Shown: piece by piece, positions 7,962-15,586 of the stretch
Layout of the letters: every line of letters begins with the position of its first letter
Numbering within the stretch: the first letter of the stretch is position 1
From: Flavobacteriaceae bacterium
GTDB lineage: Bacteria > Bacteroidota > Bacteroidia > Flavobacteriales > Flavobacteriaceae
Direction: 5' to 3'
NCBI GenBank assembly: GCA_027065775.1
Contig: JAMONN010000137.1
Location: forward strand, 1-38,920
DNA length: 38,920 nucleotides
The notes under the pieces: generated by a model
Seen by the model: only the letters and a program-made list of their open reading frames with translations
Databases searched by the model: none
Told to the model about the DNA's origin: nothing
Made by a program: the position numbers and the translations under genes

Positions 7962-7998
7962 AATGTAAAGGCGTTTTGGCAAAAACGACTTTACATTT
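7961..7998. terminator. Bidirectional hairpin, GTAAAG-CGTTTTG palindrome (copy 1)
   Basis: AAATGTAAAG (7961-7970) pairs with CTTTACATTT (7989-7998). After one mismatch, CGTTTT (7972-7977) pairs with AAAACG (7982-7987), leaving a 4-base loop. It lies between convergent genes and closely resembles the palindrome at 38601-38630. Confidence 0.7.
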
Positions 7999-8028
7999 AA
8001 ACGATTGTAATTATATTATTTTTTAGTA

Positions 8029-8391
8029 TTATTTAATAAATTCAATACTAAACGGATAATTTGGTTCTTTACCATTACTAACTTTAATTGCATTGCTTAT
8101 CGGGAAAATTAAGTAACAGAATCCGATAATAAAAAAGCCTACAAAACCTATTAAAATTAACATTAATGGTATGCAAATTATCGCATAAATAAACATCGAA
8201 ATTCTAAAATTTAAAATTGCTTTACCTTGCTCATTCATACCTATTATTTCATCTTTTTTAGTTAACCATAATACTAACGGAACGATAAAACCGCCAATAC
8301 CTGTAACAAAATCTAATAATTGACTTAAATGTGTTAAGACTAATAATTGTTTATCTTCTTTCATAGTTGCTGTAGTTGTGATTGTTGTCAT
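8029..8391 (-). CDS. DUF4870 small membrane protein
   Basis: A 120-residue inner-membrane protein of the DUF4870 (Tic20-like) family. The family pattern is visible: THLSQLLDFVTGIGGFIVPLVLWL (transmembrane 1, about 20-43), the NEQGKAILNFRIS motif, then two closely spaced hydrophobic segments (about 70-85 and 88-104). It is about the usual length. The first ten residues are Thr-rich, so translation may instead begin at the second Met (8364), which gives the typical MKEDKQLLVL start. The function is unknown. Confidence 0.8.
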   Translation of the reverse strand: MTTITTTATMKEDKQLLVLTHLSQLLDFVTGIGGFIVPLVLWLTKKDEIIGMNEQGKAILNFRISMFIYAIICIPLMLILIGFVGFFIIGFCYLIFPISNAIKVSNGKEPNYPFSIEFIK

Positions 8392-8464
8392 AGTTGTTTT
8401 TATTTATATGACGTATAATTTATTGTTTTGTTACAGATTATATTTTTTACTATTCACAAACTTG

Positions 8465-8472
8465 TATATTTG
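8465..8472 (+). promoter_or_regulatory. Candidate -7 element for the J-domain gene
   Basis: TATATTTG lies 20 bases before the TTG start at 8493 and matches TAnnTTTG. No TTTG is found at the expected -33 position. Confidence 0.4.
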
Positions 8473-8492
8473 CATTACATTTTAAAAAAACA

Positions 8493-8933
8493 TTGAAAGA
8501 TTATTACAAAATATTAAATGTAGAGAAAACTGCAAAATTGATCGCCATCAAGAAAGCATTTAGAAAACTTGTAAAAGAAAAGCATCCTGATGTTAATAAA
8601 TCAAAAAATGCACATATTAATTTTGTAGAAATCAATGAAGCATATCAAGTACTTAGTAATCCTATAAAAAGAATTCAATATGATCGGTTATATGATTTTA
8701 AGATTTTAAATAAACGTCCTGAAAATCAAAAAAAATATCATCGAAAACATGAAAAATGGGAACGTAATGTAGAAAAAACAGCCAGAAAAGGTCAAAACAA
8801 AAGCAGTAAACAAAATAAGATAAAAGAAAAATCATTTTTTAAATTATTTATAGAATGGGTTTTTGAGCAAATTTTTGGAGGAATATTAGAAGGCATATTT
8901 AGAGTAATATTAGAAATCATTTTTTCAATTTAA
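8493..8933 (+). CDS. J-domain (DnaJ-like) co-chaperone with hydrophobic tail
   Basis: A 146-residue protein. Residues 1-62 are a J domain: DYYKILNVEKTA, the KKAFRKLVKEKHPD helix with the HPD motif at about 32-34, and EINEAYQVLSNPIKRIQYDRL. This module stimulates the ATPase of DnaK-type Hsp70. There is no Gly/Phe region, zinc-finger or C-terminal substrate domain, so it is not DnaJ itself. After a basic linker (65-115), the last 30 residues are hydrophobic with few charges (FFKLFIEWVFEQIFGG, then GIFRVILEIIFSI), suggesting membrane association. The start is TTG at 8493, because the J domain begins there and no ATG is available. mnmE follows within about 20 bases. Confidence 0.85.
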   Translation: MKDYYKILNVEKTAKLIAIKKAFRKLVKEKHPDVNKSKNAHINFVEINEAYQVLSNPIKRIQYDRLYDFKILNKRPENQKKYHRKHEKWERNVEKTARKGQNKSSKQNKIKEKSFFKLFIEWVFEQIFGGILEGIFRVILEIIFSI

Positions 8934-8955
8934 AAACAGAATCATCAAAAAAACA

Positions 8956-10347
8956 ATAGACAACAAGACAATCATAGCATTAGCGACTTCATCTGGAGTT
9001 GGAGCAATTGCAATTATCCGTATTTCTGGTGATAATGCCATAAATATTGTTAACACACATTTTAAATCAAAATTTGGTAATAAAGATTTAACCAAAGTAA
9101 AATCGCATACTATCCATTTAGGCAATATTATAGAAAATAACATTATTATTGATGAAGTTTTGGTTTCTATTTTCAAAACGCCTCACTCCTACACTGGCGA
9201 AAATATTGTAGAAATAAATTGTCATGGATCGGTTTATATTCAACAAGAAATTATTCAGTTATTTTTAAGGAATGGAGTGAGAAATGCAAATGCAGGCGAA
9301 TTTACCTTGCGTGCTTTTCTTAACGGAAAAATGGATTTAAGTCAAGCTGAAGCAGTTGCCGATTTAATAGAAAGTGATAGTAAAGCATCACATCAAATTG
9401 CATTACAACAAATGCGTGGTGGTTTTGCAACCGAAATACAAAATTTAAGACAAGAGTTATTAAATTTTGCAAGTCTTATTGAATTAGAATTAGATTTTGC
9501 AGAAGAAGATGTTGAATTTGCTGACAGAACTCAATTTACTAATTTAGTAACTAAAATAGCAACAGTTTTAAAACAACTAATAGATAGTTTTGCTATTGGA
9601 AATGTAATGAAAAACGGAATACCAATAGCAATTGTAGGCGAACCAAATGTTGGTAAATCCACACTTTTAAACGCATTATTAAACGAAGAAAGAGCAATTG
9701 TAAGCGATATTGCTGGCACAACCAGAGATGCTATTGAAGATGAATTAATTATTAACGGAATTAATTTTAGGTTCATAGACACCGCAGGAATAAGAGAAAC
9801 TAGTGACATTATTGAAAATATTGGTATTAAAAAGACCTATGAAAATATTGAGAAAGCACAGTTGGTTTTGTTACTTTTAGATGGTTCTTTATTAGATTTA
9901 AGACTCTTAGACGAAAGACATAAAACTGTTTTGTCGTTGCAAGAAAAATATCCAAATAAAAAAATACTTACCATTATTAATAAGGTCGATTTGTTAACAG
10001 AAGAGCAAATTCAACATTTAAAATTAAACATTCAACATTCCATCCTTATTTCCTCTAAAGAAAAAACAGGCATCAATCAATTAAAAGAAGAGTTAACCAA
10101 ATTAGCAAACATCGGTTCATTAAGTAACAATCAAACTATTGTGAGTAATTCAAGACATTTTGAAGCGTTAAACAATGCCTTAATTTCTATAAAAGAAGTG
10201 CAAATAGGTATTGAAAATAATATTTCTTCCGATTTATTCGCAACCGATATTAGAAATGCTCTACATCATTTAGGACTGATTTCTGGTGAAGTTACTACGG
10301 AAGATCTTTTGGGAAATATTTTTGCTAATTTCTGTATTGGAAAATAG
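8956..10347 (+). CDS. mnmE: tRNA modification GTPase MnmE with non-canonical start
   Basis: MnmE works with MnmG to place cmnm5U at the wobble position of tRNAs. The reading frame is open from 8914 and encodes the full folate-binding N-terminal domain (TIIALATSSGVGAIAIIRIS), a central helical domain, a G domain (GEPNVGKST; DIAGTTRD; DTAG; NKVD), and the C-terminal FCIGK with its reactive Cys. From the ATA at 8956 the product is 463 residues, the usual length. No ATG, GTG or TTG occurs in frame before 9160, and starting there would delete about 68 essential residues. Translation therefore probably begins at ATA 8956 or at ATC 8941/8944, just after the upstream stop at 8933. A sequencing or assembly error is the alternative. 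Confidence 0.85.
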   Translation: MDNKTIIALATSSGVGAIAIIRISGDNAINIVNTHFKSKFGNKDLTKVKSHTIHLGNIIENNIIIDEVLVSIFKTPHSYTGENIVEINCHGSVYIQQEIIQLFLRNGVRNANAGEFTLRAFLNGKMDLSQAEAVADLIESDSKASHQIALQQMRGGFATEIQNLRQELLNFASLIELELDFAEEDVEFADRTQFTNLVTKIATVLKQLIDSFAIGNVMKNGIPIAIVGEPNVGKSTLLNALLNEERAIVSDIAGTTRDAIEDELIINGINFRFIDTAGIRETSDIIENIGIKKTYENIEKAQLVLLLLDGSLLDLRLLDERHKTVLSLQEKYPNKKILTIINKVDLLTEEQIQHLKLNIQHSILISSKEKTGINQLKEELTKLANIGSLSNNQTIVSNSRHFEALNNALISIKEVQIGIENNISSDLFATDIRNALHHLGLISGEVTTEDLLGNIFANFCIGK

Positions 10348-10779
10348 ATTTTGACTTAATATAGGTGGCAGAAGTAATAATAGTTTTGTAATTATATAAA
10401 TAAAGACGATAAAACATCTAGAGTAAACCGAAATCAAATTATTTTTTCACATACAATTTTCCAATGCCATTATCTCTCTTTTAAAACACTATTTTTGTAA
10501 CACATTTATTCCATATTTGTTACAAAATAAAACCCAAAATGAAAAGTGTTGAAAAGAAATTAAAAGTAAAATATCACGTAAAGTACATGAGCATTGATTT
10601 TTACAAATGATTAAAAAAAAGGAACACAAGAAATCATTTAAGTTGCATTACATCGTTTAAATAAAAGTGGTTATATAAAAGAGTAGACGACCATAAATCT
10701 CTTTTCTCTAAATTAAGTAGTTTAATTATAAAATAAACTTATTCTAGTTTTCTGTCAATATAAATAGTGTTTTAAATTG
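10348..10779. other. Intergenic stretch without a supported gene
   Basis: About 430 bases of AT-rich DNA between mnmE and the hip operon. The longest ATG-initiated frame I looked at (10539-10610, 23 residues, Lys-rich) has no recognisable product. No terminator with a convincing stem follows mnmE. It may be decayed sequence. Confidence 0.5.
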
Positions 10780-10856
10780 CACTATTAATAGTGATTGGTA
10801 TTCATAAAACATAAAATCACACTATTAGTGCTATTTAAAGCACTAATAGTGTGATT
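10780..10856. promoter_or_regulatory. Operator-like palindromes upstream of hipBST
   Basis: Three copies of a CACTA-TAGTG palindrome: CACTATTAATAGTG (10780-10793), CACTATTAGTG (10820-10830) and CACTAATAGTG (10841-10851). The last two are centred 21 bp apart, two helical turns, and lie inside a perfect 18-bp inverted repeat (10815-10832 with 10839-10856, 6-base spacer). Their place just upstream of the -7 element suggests binding sites for HipB and autorepression. Confidence 0.7.
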
Positions 10857-10872
10857 AATCAATAAAACCATC

Positions 10873-10880
10873 TATATTTG
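10873..10880 (+). promoter_or_regulatory. -7 element of the hipBST promoter
   Basis: TATATTTG fits the TAnnTTTG consensus 18 bases before the hipB ATG. The matching -33 region (about 10850-10853) overlaps the right operator-like palindrome, so an occupied operator would block RNA polymerase. Confidence 0.55.
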
Positions 10881-10898
10881 CACTAAAAGAGCCATATA

Positions 10899-11114
10899 AT
10901 GCACTCACAACATTTAATAGATATTATAAAAAAAAGAAGAGACAATCTAGATGTAACACAAGATATGCTTGCAGATATCTCTGATGTTGGCTTACGTACT
11001 CTTAAACAATTTGAAAGTGGTAAAGGAAATCCAACTTTAGAAACCTTAAATAAGTTAGGCAATGCATTAGGTATGGAATTAATATTTAGAGTTAAAAATG
11101 TAACTATTAAATAA
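10899..11114 (+). CDS. hipB: HipB-like XRE antitoxin/repressor
   Basis: A 71-residue XRE-family DNA-binding protein. The helix-turn-helix covers about residues 8-60 (TQDMLADISDVGLRTLKQFESGKGNPTLETLNKL in segments), typical of HipB-like antitoxins. The final residues (MELIFRVKNV) form the usual dimerising beta strand. It is the first gene of a three-gene operon, and its TAA stop overlaps the next ATG by one base (TAATG), implying translational coupling. It would bind the palindromes at 10780-10856 and repress the operon, probably more tightly in complex with the toxin. Confidence 0.85.
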   Translation: MHSQHLIDIIKKRRDNLDVTQDMLADISDVGLRTLKQFESGKGNPTLETLNKLGNALGMELIFRVKNVTIK

Positions 11115-11440
11115 TGAGACAAGCAGCCATTTTATACAAAAAAGAGACTGCAGGTCTATTAACTCAATTAGATGATGGTAGTTTTATATTTAGATACAAT
11201 GATCATTGGTTTAGTGATGTAAGCAAACCTGCAATTAGTTTAACTTTATCTAAAAAAAAACAAGAATATCAATCTGAATCTTTCTTTCCTTTTTTTTATA
11301 ACATGCTGCCAGAAGGGTCAAATAAACAAACTGTTTGTTTTGAGAATAGAATCGATACAAAAGATTATTTTGGTATTTTAATAACAACAGCAAAACAAGA
11401 TACCATTGGAGCGATTACAATTAAAAAAATAACATTATAA
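11114..11440 (+). CDS. hipS: HipS-like small protein (HipA N-terminal subdomain 1)
   Basis: A 108-residue protein equal to the N-terminal subdomain of HipA kinases, encoded as a separate gene. The family signature FFPFFYNMLPEGSNKQ is at about 57-72, preceded by the strand-rich GSFIFRYNDHWF and followed by DYFGILITTAKQDTIGAI. In the tripartite HipBST system of enteropathogenic E. coli the matching protein HipS acts as the antitoxin against HipT, and the same role is inferred here. Both of its junctions use TAATG overlaps. It is not a truncated HipA, because frame, stop and the following start are intact and the kinase gene begins with its own N-terminus. Confidence 0.8.
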   Translation: MRQAAILYKKETAGLLTQLDDGSFIFRYNDHWFSDVSKPAISLTLSKKKQEYQSESFFPFFYNMLPEGSNKQTVCFENRIDTKDYFGILITTAKQDTIGAITIKKITL

Positions 11441-12426
11441 TGACCTTACCTAAAATAATTGTTTGTCCAGGTACACTAGCAAAAGATAATGATACTTATA
11501 GCTGTACTGCTTTAAAACATGTGTTTTATGGTAAAAAAGTAAGTGTTATTTTGAATTATGATTCACCTACTAGTAATGAAAGCACGGATGCTTTGTTTAC
11601 AGAAAACAGAAAGCGAATGTCTATTTCTGGTGTGCAAGAAAAATTTTCAGTTTTATTAGAAAAAAATAAATTACGATTAATACAAGAAGGCGGGCAAGGA
11701 CAATACATTTTAAAACCAATACCAAATGTCGGAAAAAACGCAAGTCAAATACCTGCAAACGAACATGTAACCATGCAAATCGCAAAACAGGTTTTCAATA
11801 TTGAAACTGCTGAAAATGCTCTTATATTTTTTAAAAATGGAGATCCAGCGTATATTACCAAACGTTTTGATATTAAAGAAGATGGGAGCAAATGGGCACA
11901 AGAAGATTTTGCATCTTTAGCAGAAAGAACTCCTCAAACTCATGGTGAAGATTTTAAATATGTAGGCAATTATTTAGATGTTTTTAATGTATTAAAAAAA
12001 TACACACCTGCATATGCTATTGAATCTGTTAAATTATTTAAATTAATCCTTTTTAATTACTTGTTTTCTAATGGAGATGCTCATTTTAAAAATTTCTCGT
12101 TAATAGAGACACCTTTGGGTGATTTTAAATTAAGTCCTGCTTATGATTTATTAAATAGTAGAATGCATATAGATGATAAAGATTTTGCCCTAGAAGAAGA
12201 TTTGCTACCACCTAATTTAGCAAAAGGGAAAATCACAGTTCAATTTTATAGTTTAGGAGAACTTGCTGGTATTTCAAAAAAACAAATGGATAAAGTCTTT
12301 AAAGATTTAACCTCAAATAAGGAGGAAGTCTTAGTGCTTATTGGAGCGTCTTTTTTAAACGAAAAAATTAAGTTAAATTATACGAAAGGTTATCTAACTA
12401 GACTTAAAAAATTATTACGCTCATAA
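11440..12426 (+). CDS. hipT: HipT-like serine/threonine kinase toxin
   Basis: A 328-residue HipA-family kinase lacking the N-terminal subdomain supplied by hipS. The Gly-rich loop SISGVQEK is at 61-68, with two serines (S61, S63) in the position of the autophosphorylated pair of E. coli HipT. Other motifs are the ATP-binding lysine in YILKP (K92), the catalytic loop NGDAHFKN at 211-218 (D213, N218), and the metal-binding aspartate in SPAYDLLN (D236). All key residues are present, so it should be active. Known relatives phosphorylate aminoacyl-tRNA synthetases (GltX for HipA, TrpS for HipT), and the target here cannot be read from sequence. It is the last gene of the operon and converges on a bidirectional terminator. 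Confidence 0.85.
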   Translation: MTLPKIIVCPGTLAKDNDTYSCTALKHVFYGKKVSVILNYDSPTSNESTDALFTENRKRMSISGVQEKFSVLLEKNKLRLIQEGGQGQYILKPIPNVGKNASQIPANEHVTMQIAKQVFNIETAENALIFFKNGDPAYITKRFDIKEDGSKWAQEDFASLAERTPQTHGEDFKYVGNYLDVFNVLKKYTPAYAIESVKLFKLILFNYLFSNGDAHFKNFSLIETPLGDFKLSPAYDLLNSRMHIDDKDFALEEDLLPPNLAKGKITVQFYSLGELAGISKKQMDKVFKDLTSNKEEVLVLIGASFLNEKIKLNYTKGYLTRLKKLLRS

Positions 12427-12563
12427 AAATAAGGTTTTAAATCGCTAATTCATTTCTGCAAAGACATAATTTATATTTCGCATTATATTAACACCTCATT
12501 TCTAAAAAAATCTCCAACTTAATAATTCTCAAATTATCTTATTTATAATTTTATTGAATTTAA

Positions 12564-12603
12564 TAAAAAAATCCTGAGGTTTTACAAACCTCAGGATTTT
12601 AAA
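12564..12603. terminator. Bidirectional terminator between hipT and the HhH gene
   Basis: A 15-bp perfect stem, AAAATCCTGAGGTTT (12568-12582) with its complement at 12586-12600, and a 3-base loop. It is flanked by A-runs on the left and T-runs on the right, so it can serve both converging genes. Confidence 0.85.
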
Positions 12604-12636
12604 TTTCACACACTTAAGTGTTTGGTTAATTAACTT

Positions 12637-13170
12637 TTATGCTCTACCACCTTTATGTTCATCTTGCCATGTTTTTAGTTTATCCCATTCGCCATTAGCA
12701 CACATTCCTGCTTGCATTGGCCATGTTTCTGGGTTATGTATTCTATATCTAGGACCTGCATTATCAAGTATTTCTTGTAATCTACTTACTTTTGCGTTTG
12801 ATAATTGTTTCCAAGACCAAATACCACCATTATTAAAATGCTCTTGAATTTTAGGACCTATTCCTTCTACTTTAGTTAAATTATCTTTAACCGAGTCATC
12901 TACTTTAGCAACTAAAGATGCTGCTGCAATAGTTTCTGTAGTTGTTTTGGCTGTTATCTTAGATGAATTATCTTTAAGTAATTTTGCATTTGCTCTACAA
13001 GCATCTAACTCTGCTTGTATTCCAGCACAGTTTTCACAAGTAGCATCTTTGCTTCCAAATAATTTGCTCAGTAACCAACCTAATAAAAGACCAAGTAAAA
13101 AAGCAAGAATTAATGGCCAAGGCCATGCCCAAAATCCGTCACAATTGTTTTGTAATATTATTAATAACAT
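12637..13170 (-). CDS. Membrane-anchored helix-hairpin-helix protein
   Basis: A 177-residue protein with one transmembrane segment near the N-terminus (WPLILAFLLGLLLGWLLSKL, about 18-37), then a C-x2-C pair (CENC, 45-48) and a short coiled region. The C-terminal domain (from about 100) has DNLTKVEGIGPKIQEHF, a helix-hairpin-helix typical of the family annotated as flap-endonuclease-like 5' nuclease (COG3743-like). WSWKQL and ETWPMQAGMC also fit that family. The name is by homology only, with no nuclease active site visible. It lies 26 bases after the OmpA gene and is probably its operon partner, although an envelope role is unclear. Confidence 0.75.
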   Translation of the reverse strand: MLLIILQNNCDGFWAWPWPLILAFLLGLLLGWLLSKLFGSKDATCENCAGIQAELDACRANAKLLKDNSSKITAKTTTETIAAASLVAKVDDSVKDNLTKVEGIGPKIQEHFNNGGIWSWKQLSNAKVSRLQEILDNAGPRYRIHNPETWPMQAGMCANGEWDKLKTWQDEHKGGRA

Positions 13171-13196
13171 AATTTATATTTTTTAAAGTTTATATT

Positions 13197-13988
13197 TTAT
13201 TTAATTTCTAATTCTACTCTTCTATTTTTTTGCTGACCTATTTTTGTTTTGTTGTCGGCAATTGGTTTTTCTTCACCATATGAAATAGCAGAAATTCTAT
13301 TTGCAGGAACTCCTAAACGAACTAATTCATTTTTGATAGAATTTGATCTGCCTAATGCTAATTTTTTGTTTTTTACAGCGTTTCCTCTACTATCTGAATG
13401 TCCAGAAAGAAAGATTTTTTTATTATTACCTTGTAAACTTTTAGCAACATCTTTTAGATAATTAATAATGTTGGCATTACTTATTTTTTTAGTAGAATTT
13501 GTCGGAAAATAAATAAGTGTCTTGCTATCAATCTGTTGAATATTCTTATTTCTAATCAACCAATTAAAACCTGTTCCTGAAAAGTGCTCTGTTTTTGCAC
13601 CTTCGTGAAATTTAATAAGTTTAGAACCGAATTCTACTTTTTCAAAATCAGGAATACCTAATTTAGCAAAAGCTGCTTTTGCTCTTGTAATACCAATTTC
13701 GGGACCTTCTTCTTTAAAATATGGACCAGAAATCTGTAAAACTTTACCATCCATTTTACCTGATAAAATTTCTTCTCTCTTAGAATTCCATAAGTCATTA
13801 GTAATTGCTTCTCCAGAATTCCATTTATAAACTAATGGACCATCTTTTTTAACTTTAATTTCTGGTACTTTTTTTACTACTTTATTGTTTGTCGAGTTCC
13901 CCTCACAACATTCTTTATACTTATCTTTAGTACACCAAAGAAGTAAAAAGAATAATAACAAAGTAATAATTGCTAAAATTTTCTTCAT
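13197..13988 (-). CDS. OmpA-family peptidoglycan-associated protein
   Basis: A 263-residue protein. Residues 1-19 are hydrophobic (ILAIITLLLFFLLLW) and end at Cys19, so it is either lipidated or held by a membrane anchor. Trp before the Cys is unusual for a lipobox. The C-terminal 115 residues are an OmpA-like peptidoglycan-binding domain: LIYFPTNSTK, LSGHSDSRGNAVKNKKLALG, NRISAISYGEEKPIADN and the final QQKNRRVELEIK. The middle part (55-140) has no recognised domain. It would tie the outer envelope to the cell wall. It is the first gene of a two-gene unit with the HhH protein downstream. Confidence 0.85.
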   Translation of the reverse strand: MKKILAIITLLLFFLLLWCTKDKYKECCEGNSTNNKVVKKVPEIKVKKDGPLVYKWNSGEAITNDLWNSKREEILSGKMDGKVLQISGPYFKEEGPEIGITRAKAAFAKLGIPDFEKVEFGSKLIKFHEGAKTEHFSGTGFNWLIRNKNIQQIDSKTLIYFPTNSTKKISNANIINYLKDVAKSLQGNNKKIFLSGHSDSRGNAVKNKKLALGRSNSIKNELVRLGVPANRISAISYGEEKPIADNKTKIGQQKNRRVELEIK

Positions 13989-14020
13989 TTAGTAAATATT
14001 TAAGTTAATATTAATTTCCT

Positions 14021-14028
14021 CAAATATA
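14021..14028 (-). promoter_or_regulatory. Candidate -7 element for the OmpA gene
   Basis: On the minus strand TATATTTG lies 33 bases before the ATG at 13988 and matches TAnnTTTG. A -33 TTTG is not evident at the usual distance. Confidence 0.4.
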
Positions 14029-14115
14029 CTAAAATTTTAACAAATATTAAAAAACTAAAAATCTCAACATATTAATTATTAAGATTTTAGTTAAATTACA
14101 GTGTGAGAAATGGCA

Positions 14116-15510
14116 TCACAAACCAATAGTTAATGTAGCGGTAATACGATCATTTATTGTATTTATATCCGAAGAAATATTTAAATTAACTGGAACTTCT
14201 GGTGCTTCAAAATTATAAAAATTATAAACATTTTGAGAAGTAGTATGATCGTAAGAAAAATCTAATTTAGTAGTGTTCGAAAATTTAAAACCAAGACCAA
14301 ATGAATAACCATCGGTATTATTAGTTATACTTTTCATTGGGTTTTCTTCTGTATGATATCCTGCTCTAAAACTTACATGTTTATACCTATATTCTCCTCC
14401 AATTCTTAATTCAGAAGTGTTTTTAAGGTTTTCTAAATTATTATTTTCATCTGAAAAATCTGAATTAGATTTCAATTTCGAATTACTATAATCTTTTAAA
14501 GTATAATCTAAACTAATTAAACCCGCTTTGTTAAATATGTATGCTAAACTACCTGTTAATCTACTAGGAGTTCTTATTTGATATTCAAAAAAACTATCAT
14601 GACTTTCAAAATAATTAGAATCATTATCATTTGTATTTGAGTAAATTTTTAAATCATCAGAAAATTCCTCTGTCAAATTATGCCAAGTTGGTGTTTGATA
14701 TGCTAAACCTACTCTTAAATTTTGAATTGGTTTAGAAATTACTCCAAAACCAAAACTGATACCATTACCATAAACAAATAATCGTTGATCTAAAGTTGTT
14801 TGAAGTGTATTGCTATTTCCGTCATTACTGCTTTCTAAAGAGATAACTTGCTGTCCATAATCTAGACTATACGAGTTTATAGAAAACCCAAAGTATGTTT
14901 TTGCATTATATTGACCCGCAATTGAAAAGGTGATTTTATCATTAGAACCACTTGTATTAGTAATAAATTTTTGAGAAACTACATTTTCAAAAAATATATC
15001 ATTTGTGTCATTACTATCAAAATTCAAAAAAGGATCTTCGTTAAAATTTGTAATAGAACTCACGCCGTTTGTAATATAGTTATTGCTAAAGTCATTTAAT
15101 ACAGTAAAATTTATTCCTAAGGCAAATTTATTCCAAATATCGGAATCGTATTCAAAAACCAATACAGAACCTGCTTGACTTACATTAAAATTATCATCCG
15201 ATGAATTGGTAACTGTATTAAAAAAATTAGAATTAGTATCTATACTATTATTCCCTAAGGTTATCGTTGCTTCGGAATTGTTAAATACTGCTAAACCAGC
15301 AGAATTCACTTCTACGGCAGACAAATCGCCACCTAATGCTCCAAAAGCACCGCTCATACTTGTAAATCTTGCAGTACCTTTAATGTTTTCAGTAGAAAAT
15401 AGCAAAGTACTAGCGTCGTAATCGATTACTGAATTTTTGTAAAAATAACCTTGAGAAAAGGTATTTAATGTAACCGATAATATAATAAATAAAGTAATTA
15501 TTTTTTTCAT
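14116..15510 (-). CDS. OmpP1/FadL-family outer-membrane transport protein
   Basis: A 464-residue outer-membrane beta-barrel protein. A signal peptide (1-19, ending FSQG) is followed by a FadL-type N-terminus: STENIKGTARFTSMSGAFGALGGDLSAVEVNSAG in segments, which corresponds to the plugging hatch of the family. Later segments show alternating beta strands (FGFGVISKPIQNLRVGLAYQ; LRIGGEYRYKHVSFRAGYHTEENP), ending in ITATLTIGL. FadL-like proteins pass hydrophobic compounds, and the substrate here is unknown. It is a single-gene unit, apart from the neighbouring OmpA and repeat-lipoprotein genes by 75-130 bases. Confidence 0.8.
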   Translation of the reverse strand: MKKIITLFIILSVTLNTFSQGYFYKNSVIDYDASTLLFSTENIKGTARFTSMSGAFGALGGDLSAVEVNSAGLAVFNNSEATITLGNNSIDTNSNFFNTVTNSSDDNFNVSQAGSVLVFEYDSDIWNKFALGINFTVLNDFSNNYITNGVSSITNFNEDPFLNFDSNDTNDIFFENVVSQKFITNTSGSNDKITFSIAGQYNAKTYFGFSINSYSLDYGQQVISLESSNDGNSNTLQTTLDQRLFVYGNGISFGFGVISKPIQNLRVGLAYQTPTWHNLTEEFSDDLKIYSNTNDNDSNYFESHDSFFEYQIRTPSRLTGSLAYIFNKAGLISLDYTLKDYSNSKLKSNSDFSDENNNLENLKNTSELRIGGEYRYKHVSFRAGYHTEENPMKSITNNTDGYSFGLGFKFSNTTKLDFSYDHTTSQNVYNFYNFEAPEVPVNLNISSDINTINDRITATLTIGL

Positions 15511-15586
15511 TTTATGCGTGTTTAATAACGCAACACTTATTAAATAATAAATATTGAGCGTTTTAATATCTTATAAAGTCATTGTT

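Noticed and set aside
10539-10610. 23-residue frame after mnmE, perhaps an integrase relic
   Set aside because: Integrases often follow mnmE in related genomes, but the peptide is too short and shows no integrase motif. No attachment-site repeat could be identified.
11114-12426. Frameshifted (broken) hipA
   Set aside because: The two parts are joined by a TAATG stop-start overlap, each has its own conserved ends, and the split matches the known HipS/HipT division, so it is a genuine two-gene arrangement.
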